Source: Thermoanaerobaculia bacterium (GTDB taxonomy: Bacteria; Acidobacteriota; Thermoanaerobaculia; Multivoradales; Multivoraceae). Taken from it: a stretch of 64,000 nucleotides of DNA. How positions within the stretch are numbered: position 1 is the first letter of the stretch; every line of letters starts with the position of its first letter. Shown here one piece after another: positions 57,703-64,000 of this stretch. The notes under the pieces are model-generated. The model was not told the DNA's origin, searched no databases, and saw nothing but the letters and a program-made list of their open reading frames with translations. The position numbers were made by a program, and so were the translations under genes. The DNA lies in contig JAJEBV010000011.1 in NCBI GenBank assembly GCA_022822365.1, positions 1 through 64,000 of the forward strand. Direction: 5' to 3'.

Positions 57703-59949
57703 GTGGCCGCGGCCTCGACCTCTGTCGACTGGAGTACGGCGCTGGCCCGGGCGCCGCTCCTGCCCCTGGCCGTGCTGCTGGCGGTGGCGATTCTCGCCGG
57801 CGGCAGGGAGCGCTCGTACCTTCCCGGATTCGATCCGGAACGCCCGGTCGCGGTGGACGTGGCCGTGCCCGCTCTCGGCGCCGCGGCCTGGCAGCGTACC
57901 GACGAAGGGTGGACGGCACGAGTGGACGTCCACGCGGTGGAGCAGGCGGGGCGGCCGGTCGCCGGACCGGACCGCGCCTGGCTCCGGTTGCGCGGCGAGG
58001 GGTCGCCGCCGGCCGAGCGACGGCTTCGCGTGCGCGGGTACTTCAGCCGGAGGCCGGCGTATCGCAACCTGAACCGGTCGCGGCCGGGCGACTGGGGACT
58101 CAACGTGAAGAGTCTGGGGCTGATCGAACCCATGGGGAGAACGCCGGGCTGGGGCCTTCGGATCGCCGCCAATCTGCGGCAGCGCCTCCTGCGCCCGCTC
58201 GACGAGACGTCGGGGCCTGGCGCCCTGCTGGCCCGGGCGCTGGTCTTCGGCGACGCGCGACGGGTGCCGCCCGAGTGGCGCACCGGGCTACGTCGAGCCG
58301 GTCTGTCCCACCTGCTCGCCGTCTCGGGGCTTCACGTCGGACTGCTCCTGGGCGGCTTCTGGTGGCTCTCCGGTGCGCTCCCGGGCCGGGTTGCCGCGGT
58401 CGGCGGGGTAGCGGTGCTGCTCTTCTATGGCTGCCTCGTCGGTCCACGGCCATCGCTGCTCCGCGCGTCGGTGATGGCGCTGCTGGTCATCCTGTCGCTG
58501 TCCGTCGAGCGGCCGCCGCAGGCGCTCAACTCTCTCTCCGCCGCGCTCCTCGTCATCCTGGCTTTCGATCCGCCTGCGGCGTTCGATCTGGGCTTCCAGC
58601 TCAGCTTTCTGGCTACCGCGGGCATCCTGGTGCTGGCGCCCCGGCTGCTGAGGTGGTGGCGGCGCCCTGCCTTCTCCGGACAGGTGCGGCGGGCGATGGT
58701 CGGCCCGGAGGCCCTGATGGTCGGGCTGGCGGCGACGATCGCCGCGCAACTCGCCACCCTGCCCGTCACCGCCTTCGAGATCGGCCTGCTGACGCCGTTC
58801 TCGCCGTTGCTCAACCTGGTCTTTGTTCCGCTCACCGCCGTCACGCTCGGCGTCTCGCTGGCCTGGGTCGGTCTGGCGTTCACGGCCTCGGTTCCCGTAC
58901 TGGGGGAGATCCTGGGACCCGGCGCTCGCCTGCTTCAGGCGCTTCTCGATCTGCTCACCCTGCCGTTCGCGTCGCTCGCACACCTGCCGGCGGGCTCCTG
59001 GCTGGCCCTGCCCTTGAGCGTCGATCCGGTCGCCGCGCTGGCGCTGGCGATCTGGCTCGGCGTCCTGGTGTCCGGGTTCCGGCGCGCCTTCTGGGGAGTG
59101 GCGCTGGTTCTGGTTTGCACTCCGGCGCTGCCGGACGACGAACCGAGCCTGGCGATGCTCGACGTGGGGCAGGGGGAGGCCATCCTGCTGCGGAGCGGCG
59201 AGCGAGGCCCGGTGATCCTGGTGGACGGCGGGGGCTACCGGCGGGGCAACTTCGCGGAGGCGGCGCTGCTTCAGGCTCTCGCGGCGGAAGGGGTTCGACG
59301 GATCGACCTGGCGATCCTCTCGCACGGCGATTCGGACCACTGCCGTGGACTGCTCGAGTTGACGTACTACCTGAGGATCGAGCGGTTGTGGGCGGTGCCG
59401 GTGGAACTTCGCGACGGGTGCGGGCGAGCCCTTGCCGACCGCCTGGGCCGGCGGGTGCGGGGAGTGGTGCAGGGTGAAGGCGGCCAGTTCGGGGCCTGGA
59501 GTCTGGAGGTCCTCCATCCTCCGCCGGACCGCGCGGACGGCGGCAACTCCGCGTCGATGGTGGTGCGGGCGTGCGTCGACCGGTCCTGCGCGTTGCTGAC
59601 GGGGGATGTCGACGTCACGGGCGAGCGGGAACTTGTCGCGCGGGCACGGCGCCACGGCATTGCCCTCCGCAGCGACGTGCTGAAGGTGGCGCATCACGGC
59701 AGCCGGACCTCGACCGGTCCCGGGCTGCTGGCGGCGGTAAGGCCGCGTCTGGGGATCGTGTCGGCCGGCCGACGCAATCCGTACGGCCATCCCTCGCCGG
59801 AGGTCGTGTCACGGATGGAGGACCGGGGAGTCCGGGTTCTTCGCACGGACCTCCACGGCCGGATCGAGGTTCGCTTCCGCCGCGACGGTGCCGGCGGCCG
59901 GCGTCCGGTCGTGCGGGTCGCGGCCTGGCCTCGGCGCCAGGCGGAGTAG
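57703..59949 (+). CDS. comEC: ComEC/Rec2 family DNA uptake channel protein
   Basis: Inner-membrane protein of 748 aa predicted to carry single-stranded DNA across the membrane in natural transformation. The N-terminal soluble domain (DUF4131-like) is followed by the competence domain with many helices (AGLSHLLAVSGLHVGLLLGG is the family hallmark, about residues 200-220) to about 470. The C-terminal metallo-beta-lactamase-like domain (about 485-745) has LDVGQGEAILLRSG, H540-G-D-S-D-H545 and VAHHGSRTSTG. Length and order are normal. GTG 57703 is the first good start. It is alone of the competence set here. It is divergent from dnaE with a 157-bp spacer and is followed 27 bp on by miaA. Confidence 0.93.
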   Translation: MAAASTSVDWSTALARAPLLPLAVLLAVAILAGGRERSYLPGFDPERPVAVDVAVPALGAAAWQRTDEGWTARVDVHAVEQAGRPVAGPDRAWLRLRGEGSPPAERRLRVRGYFSRRPAYRNLNRSRPGDWGLNVKSLGLIEPMGRTPGWGLRIAANLRQRLLRPLDETSGPGALLARALVFGDARRVPPEWRTGLRRAGLSHLLAVSGLHVGLLLGGFWWLSGALPGRVAAVGGVAVLLFYGCLVGPRPSLLRASVMALLVILSLSVERPPQALNSLSAALLVILAFDPPAAFDLGFQLSFLATAGILVLAPRLLRWWRRPAFSGQVRRAMVGPEALMVGLAATIAAQLATLPVTAFEIGLLTPFSPLLNLVFVPLTAVTLGVSLAWVGLAFTASVPVLGEILGPGARLLQALLDLLTLPFASLAHLPAGSWLALPLSVDPVAALALAIWLGVLVSGFRRAFWGVALVLVCTPALPDDEPSLAMLDVGQGEAILLRSGERGPVILVDGGGYRRGNFAEAALLQALAAEGVRRIDLAILSHGDSDHCRGLLELTYYLRIERLWAVPVELRDGCGRALADRLGRRVRGVVQGEGGQFGAWSLEVLHPPPDRADGGNSASMVVRACVDRSCALLTGDVDVTGERELVARARRHGIALRSDVLKVAHHGSRTSTGPGLLAAVRPRLGIVSAGRRNPYGHPSPEVVSRMEDRGVRVLRTDLHGRIEVRFRRDGAGGRRPVVRVAAWPRRQAE

Positions 59950-59976
59950 GGTCGGCGTCGGGGCTATCCTGCAACC

Positions 59977-60969
59977 ATGTCCTCGCCTCCCTGGCAGGTG
60001 ATCGCCGTCCTCGGTCCGACCGCCACCGGCAAGAGCGCGTTCGCGATGGCGTTGGCCGCCGACCTCGCCGAACGGGGCCTCACGGTCGAGTTGATCAACG
60101 CGGACGCTCTGCAGGCCTATCGGGGACTCAGCATCGGCACGGCGAAGCCCGGACCGAGAGAGCGGACCCGGGTTCGCCATCACCTGATCGACGTCATCGA
60201 GCCGCACCGGGCGTTCTCGGCCGGGGAGTTCGCGCGACGCGCGGCGGTGGCGGTGGAAGAGATCGAAGCGCGCGGGGCGCTGCCGATCCTGGTGGGCGGC
60301 AGCGGCTTCTACCTGCTCGCGCTGTTCGAAGGGTTGGCGCCGGTGCCGCCGGTCGGCGCCGATGTGCGCGAGGCCTTGCGCGCCGACCTTCGTTCCCGCG
60401 GCCTCTGCACGCTCTTCCGGGAGCTTCGGCGGGTGGATCCGGAGAGCGCTGAGGCGCTTGACCCGGGCGATACCCAGCGCGTCCTTCGCGCGCTCGAGGT
60501 GGTGCGGGCAACCGGCCGGCCGCTGTCCGAGTGGCAGCGCCGGGGCACGGAGGACCGGCTGGAACGAAGGGTGCTGAAGGTCGGATTGACCCTGCCGAGA
60601 ACCGTTCTGTACGATGCCGTGGAGAAGCGGGCCGGACGCATGCTGGAGCGCGGCTGGCTGGCCGAGGTCGAGCGCCTGCGGGAACACGCGCGCGGGCGTG
60701 GCGGTTGCTCCCTCGGGGAGTTGCCGGCGTTCCAGGCCATCGGCTACCGGCAGCTCGCCGATCACCTGGATGGGAACTTGACGCTGGAGCAGGCCTTGGA
60801 GGAAACGGTCCGGGCGACGCGCCGCTACGCCAAGCGGCAGGAGACGTGGTTCCGGAAGGAGCCGCGGGTCTGCTGGATCGACGCAGTGGCAACCGGCGAA
60901 ACGGAGCGGGCGCGGAGGCGGATCGTCGAAGCGCTGATCGACGGCCGGCCGTTCGAGGCGGCGCCGTGA
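59977..60969 (+). CDS. miaA: tRNA dimethylallyltransferase
   Basis: Enzyme of 330 aa that adds a dimethylallyl group to A37 of tRNAs reading U-starting codons. The P-loop GPTATGKS is at 13-20, followed by INADALQAYRGLSIGTAKP (the family usually has D-S-x-Q-x-Y; here D-A-L-Q-A-Y), HHLIDV, and VGGSGFYLLALFEGL. The C-terminal region has the QAIGYRQ and RRYAKRQETWF motifs that contact tRNA. Complete and of normal length. Its TGA overlaps the GTG of the next gene. Confidence 0.96.
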   Translation: MSSPPWQVIAVLGPTATGKSAFAMALAADLAERGLTVELINADALQAYRGLSIGTAKPGPRERTRVRHHLIDVIEPHRAFSAGEFARRAAVAVEEIEARGALPILVGGSGFYLLALFEGLAPVPPVGADVREALRADLRSRGLCTLFRELRRVDPESAEALDPGDTQRVLRALEVVRATGRPLSEWQRRGTEDRLERRVLKVGLTLPRTVLYDAVEKRAGRMLERGWLAEVERLREHARGRGGCSLGELPAFQAIGYRQLADHLDGNLTLEQALEETVRATRRYAKRQETWFRKEPRVCWIDAVATGETERARRRIVEALIDGRPFEAAP

Positions 60970-62300
60970 GGGCCGCCCGCCGCGTGGCGGCGCTGCTCGT
61001 CGCCTGCCTGTGGGGCGTCGCCTGCGTGACGACGGCCATTGTCGAAGCGCCGCCTGAGGTCACCGAGCTCGACACCGGCATTCGCTCCTTTCTCCGTGAA
61101 CCGCTTCTCGGCTACGAGGGCAACATCCCGGAGCAGAGCCGCTACGAGCTGGCCGCGGCGTCGGCGGCGCTGAGGCGCGGCGAGGTCGAGGTCGCCCGTA
61201 CGAGCGCGGAGACGCTGCTCGGCATCGACCCGACGCTGCTGCCGGCCTCCGTGTTGCTGGCCCAGACCCACTTCGCGGCCGGTGAGAACGCGCTGGCGGT
61301 CGACCTCCTGGCGGCGCCGCTGGCGGCTCGTCCCGGCTACACGGCGGGTCAGCTCGTCTATGCGCGGGCGGCGGAACGGACCGGTGACGCGGTCGCCGCC
61401 TATCGGGCCTACCGGAGCATCGCGGCCCTCGATGAGGTCGCGGCGGAGCGCGCCGCGGCGCTCGAGGACGAGGCCATTGCGGAGTTGAGCGACCGGATCG
61501 CCGCGGCCATCGACGGCGGCGGGATCGCGGATGCTGCCGCGGCGCTCGAGGTCCTCCGTGCGTGGTCGCCGGGCGACCGGGCGGTCGCCGACCTGGAACG
61601 GCGCCTGGCGCGAGCCCGCGGGGACACCGGGGCCGAACTGGCGGCGACGCGCGAACTCGTTGCGGCCGGCAACGACTCGCTGGAAGTGCTCCATCGCCAG
61701 GCCGCGTTGGAACTCGAGGCTGGCGACGCCCGCCGGGGACTCGAGCTGTACGAAGATCTCGCCCGACGGCATCCCGGCAACGGCGAGATCGCGGCGGGTC
61801 TGGCCGCGGCTCGCTTCACCTGGCGAACCAGGCTGCTGCCGGAGAGCGTGCGTGAGCTCTTCGAGGCCTCGAGTCTCCTGCGCGGCGACTTCGCGGCGCT
61901 CACGGCCTGGCTCGTGCCCGGCATCCGAACCGGGCCGGCCGGCAGCACGGTGATCGTCAGTGACATCCTGGAGCATCCGCATCGTCGCGAGATCGCGCGG
62001 CTCCTCAACCTGGGACTGATGGAGCCGGCGGACGCGGCCGTGCGCCGCTTCGGGCCGAACAACTACATGCGTCGCGGTCCGGCACTGGCCACGCTGCTCC
62101 GGATGCCGGGCCGGGTCGGCGGCGGCGCGGCCTGCGTCGGCGAGGCGGGCGGCCCGGCCGCGGACGACGTGGACGCCGTGTGTGAGGCTGCCCTGCGCTG
62201 CCGGCTCATCTCGGAACCGGCGGAGTGCCGCCCGGAACGGGCGATCTCGGGGCCGGAGGCGGTGGAGGCACTGCGTCGGACGCTGCACCTGATTCAGTAA
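60966..62300 (+). CDS. TPR-rich lipoprotein of unknown function
   Basis: Predicted lipoprotein of 444 aa: hydrophobic leader with VAC lipobox at Cys20. From about residue 55 to 290 it is alanine-rich helix-turn-helix sequence with TPR character (YELAAASAALRRGEVEVARTSAETLL, then AGQLVYARAAERTGDAVAAYRAYRSIA). The C-terminal third contains a TWRTRLLPESVREL segment and four cysteines (CVGEAG, VCEAALRCRL, AECRPE) that may form disulfides. GTG 60966 overlaps the miaA stop as GTGA. Possibly an outer-membrane assembly or scaffold factor; I do not recognise a specific family. Confidence 0.8.
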   Translation: MRAARRVAALLVACLWGVACVTTAIVEAPPEVTELDTGIRSFLREPLLGYEGNIPEQSRYELAAASAALRRGEVEVARTSAETLLGIDPTLLPASVLLAQTHFAAGENALAVDLLAAPLAARPGYTAGQLVYARAAERTGDAVAAYRAYRSIAALDEVAAERAAALEDEAIAELSDRIAAAIDGGGIADAAAALEVLRAWSPGDRAVADLERRLARARGDTGAELAATRELVAAGNDSLEVLHRQAALELEAGDARRGLELYEDLARRHPGNGEIAAGLAAARFTWRTRLLPESVRELFEASSLLRGDFAALTAWLVPGIRTGPAGSTVIVSDILEHPHRREIARLLNLGLMEPADAAVRRFGPNNYMRRGPALATLLRMPGRVGGGAACVGEAGGPAADDVDAVCEAALRCRLISEPAECRPERAISGPEAVEALRRTLHLIQ

Positions 62301-62378
62301 CGTCGTCGGTCGGCAACGTCGAACCCGCCATGCCGGTCCGGGGCAAGGCCGCCACGAATCGACCATCCGGAGCACCTC

Positions 62379-63020
62379 ATGACCGCAGCCGCTTCTTCCG
62401 TCGTCAACCCTGCCTCCGCCGTTGCGACGCTCGACCGGGAGCGGGCGATCGTTCTGGTCATCGACCTCCAGGGCCGGCTGGTGGACCTGATGGACCGGTC
62501 CCGGATGCTGCTCGACGGTACCGCGAGGCTGCTGCGCCTGGCGCAGTTGTTCGACCTGCCGGTGATCGTCACCGAGCAGTATCCGCAGGGGCTGGGGTCG
62601 ACCCGCGAAGAGGTGGAGGCGGTGATCCTGGAAACGGATCCGGAGGGCGGCCGTACGTGGCGGGTGGAGAAGGACTCCTTCGGCTGCTGCGGCGTGCCGG
62701 CGTTCGAGGCGGCTCTGGATGCCGCGAGGCCGGGACTGCCGGCGCCCGACCGCCAGGTCGTCGTGGCGGGGATCGAGGCGCACATCTGCGTCGTGCAGAC
62801 CGTGCTCGATCTGATGGCGCGCGGGACCGACGTCCACGTCTGCTGGGACTGCGTCAGCTCGCGCGGCGAGGAGTACCGCCGCCACGCGCTCGAGCGGATG
62901 GGCAACGCGGGCGCCCAGATCACGAACCACGAGTCCGTCGCCTTCGAGCTCGCCAGAGACAAGAACCACCCGCACTTCAAGGGAGTGAACCGGCTCCTGA
63001 GAGAGGGACAGATCGCGTGA
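62379..63020 (+). CDS. Isochorismatase-family cysteine hydrolase
   Basis: Cytoplasmic hydrolase of 213 aa with the family triad visible: D29 (LVIDLQGRL), K98 (VEKDSFGC) and the nucleophile C137 (GIEAHICVVQT). The cis-peptide VVAGIEAHIC and the following DLMARGTDVHVCWDCVSSR match the nicotinamidase/isochorismatase-like group closest to YcaC-type proteins. The substrate is not evident; there is no menaquinone or siderophore gene nearby. GGAG precedes the ATG. The stop overlaps the next ATG by one base. Confidence 0.9.
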   Translation: MTAAASSVVNPASAVATLDRERAIVLVIDLQGRLVDLMDRSRMLLDGTARLLRLAQLFDLPVIVTEQYPQGLGSTREEVEAVILETDPEGGRTWRVEKDSFGCCGVPAFEAALDAARPGLPAPDRQVVVAGIEAHICVVQTVLDLMARGTDVHVCWDCVSSRGEEYRRHALERMGNAGAQITNHESVAFELARDKNHPHFKGVNRLLREGQIA

Positions 63021-63721
63021 TGCTCGCCGGCCCGCGCCTCGTCCGGGCCGTGTTGCCGGCGCTGCTGTGCCTGCCGGTTGCCGCGCAGACACCCGCCGGC
63101 ACGGGCGAGGCGGAGGCGGCTGTCCGCGCGACCTTCGAGGCCTACCGCCAGGCGTTGATGGCCGGCGATGGCGAGTTGGCGGCCTCCCTGGTCGATCGGG
63201 AGACCGGGGAGTACTACCGGCAGCTCAAGAGGCTGGTGCTCGAGGGAAGCGAGGAGGAAGTCCGCCAGCGCACGTTCGTCGACCGTTTCCTGGTCGTCGC
63301 CTTCCGCCATCAGTTCGCCAGCGACGAACTGGCGGCGATGGAACTTGCGGACGTGATCGTGCGGGCGATGGATCTGGGCTGGATCAACTCCGCGGCGATC
63401 GAGCAGCTCGCGATCGGCACCATCCGTATCGAGGGAAATGGCCCGGTCGAGGGAAACGAGGCCGTGGCCGCGGCCCGAACCCGGGCCTCGCTCGAGGACC
63501 CCTCCCTTGCCGGCGGGTTGGATGAACTCGAGTACCGCTTCGTGAACGAGGACGGGCAGTGGAAGTTCCGGTTCAGCTCTTTCATCTCTTCGATCGACGC
63601 TGTGATGCGGAACCTCGCGGCGCAGCTCGGGGCGGACGAGGACGACCTCATCTTCACCCTGGTCGAGTCCCTGACCGGTGTCGAAGTGCTGCCCGAGGTC
63701 TGGGAATCGCACGACCGCTGA
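63020..63721 (+). CDS. Exported hypothetical protein
   Basis: Protein of 233 aa with a signal peptide (LVRAVLPALLCLPVAAQ). The mature part begins AEAAVRATFEAYRQALMAGDGELAASLVD, which resembles a SnoaL/NTF2-like or DUF-type stress-related fold with a single helical opening and later beta strands (LEYRFVNEDGQWKFRFSSF, typical of such a fold). No catalytic motif is visible. ATG 63020 overlaps the previous stop by one base (TGATG), so it is translated with the isochorismatase-family gene. Confidence 0.78.
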   Translation: MLAGPRLVRAVLPALLCLPVAAQTPAGTGEAEAAVRATFEAYRQALMAGDGELAASLVDRETGEYYRQLKRLVLEGSEEEVRQRTFVDRFLVVAFRHQFASDELAAMELADVIVRAMDLGWINSAAIEQLAIGTIRIEGNGPVEGNEAVAAARTRASLEDPSLAGGLDELEYRFVNEDGQWKFRFSSFISSIDAVMRNLAAQLGADEDDLIFTLVESLTGVEVLPEVWESHDR

Positions 63722-63807
63722 CCGGGCAGGATTGCTGGAGGATCGAGGGCCCCGCGGGGACTCCGGCTGGCCGACCGTCAGGCCGTTCAGTGCGGTACGA
63801 TCCCGTC

Positions 63808-64000
63808 GTGCCGAGCCGGCGAACAGCCCTCGTGGTCCTGGTTGCTGCCCTCCTCGCGGGAGGAGCGGCGGCCCTGGTGGCCAGGGGCGCGGCGCCGCCG
63901 GCGACACCTCAGGTCGGCGCCTCCGACGAGCGCCGGGCCTTTCGCGGCCGGCATCGCGGAGCGTTGCCGCCTCAGGCGATGCGGACCTTCGAGCGGTACC
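63808..64000 (+). CDS. Partial exported or membrane-anchored protein, cut by the window end
   Basis: An open frame from GTG 63808 runs off the window (64 codons). It starts with a typical signal or anchor segment (RRTALVVLVAALLAGGAAALVARG) followed by a proline/alanine-rich stretch and RGRHRGALPPQAMRTFERY. Too short to assign. The 86 bp before it hold no recognisable feature. Confidence 0.55.
   Translation, partial: MPSRRTALVVLVAALLAGGAAALVARGAAPPATPQVGASDERRAFRGRHRGALPPQAMRTFERY

Overview
This is a gene-dense, very GC-rich chromosomal window, most likely from an uncultured or poorly studied Acidobacteriota. The assignment is an inference. It rests on two paired proteins of the VWFA-related Acidobacterial type, several CRTAC1-like FG-GAP/ASPIC proteins, three large Oar-like TonB-dependent receptors with an N-terminal carboxypeptidase-regulatory domain, and a PVC-type heme-binding CxxCH protein. 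Housekeeping genes (dnaE, miaA, comEC) show that it is chromosome. I found no tRNA, rRNA, CRISPR array, insertion sequence or phage module.

Layout. 1-14.7 kb (mostly minus strand): a CRTAC1-like protein, then three paralogous TonB-dependent receptors, each with its own terminator hairpin and TTGACA-type promoter. A small PD-(D/E)XK-like protein with heptad repeats sits between receptors two and three. 14.9-23.4 kb (minus): an operon-like run of a fused class III CoA-transferase, a CRTAC1 protein, a TPR protein and a TPR-CRTAC1 protein, with double-hairpin repeats at the junctions. 23.5-28.8 kb: MFS transporter, Tat-exported TIM-barrel isomerase, DUF4159 protein, exported metallo-beta-lactamase-fold hydrolase, PQQ-type propeller. 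29-34 kb: a divergent pair, a DUF255/thioredoxin protein with a DsbD-like C-terminus carrying palindromic repeats inside its coding sequence, and a predicted lipoprotein joining sialidase, cyclohexadienyl dehydratase and chorismate mutase domains. 34-38 kb (minus): a TPP enzyme translationally coupled to two isocitrate/isopropylmalate-type dehydrogenases, then an Lrp/AsnC regulator. 38.4-41.8 kb (plus): aminotransferase, 4-hydroxyphenylpyruvate dioxygenase and phenylalanine 4-hydroxylase. 41.8-53.7 kb: amidase, two VWFA-related proteins, VOC protein, a peroxiredoxin whose peroxidatic residue is encoded by TGA, an Acidobacterial family protein, a CxxCH heme protein and a PIG-L deacetylase. 53.7-64 kb: dnaE, divergent comEC, miaA, a TPR lipoprotein, an isochorismatase-family hydrolase and two exported proteins, the last cut by the window edge.

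How the genes fit together. Two themes stand out. One is a cell-envelope and export programme: receptors, secreted propellers, exported hydrolases and thiol/selenol redox proteins. The other is aromatic amino-acid metabolism: AroQ-gamma and PheC domains could make phenylpyruvate from chorismate outside the cytoplasm, while the Lrp-linked aminotransferase, phenylalanine hydroxylase and HPPD would route phenylalanine and tyrosine to homogentisate. No homogentisate dioxygenase lies in the window.

The two observations most worth following are the putative selenocysteine peroxiredoxin (47352-47873), with a hairpin at bacterial-SECIS distance, and the three-domain sialidase/PheC/AroQ fusion (31686-34052). 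GC-rich palindromic repeats (GCCGGCC-N4-GGCCGGC and a GCCGCC/GCGGGTC double hairpin) recur through the window and in several places are translated as part of proteins.
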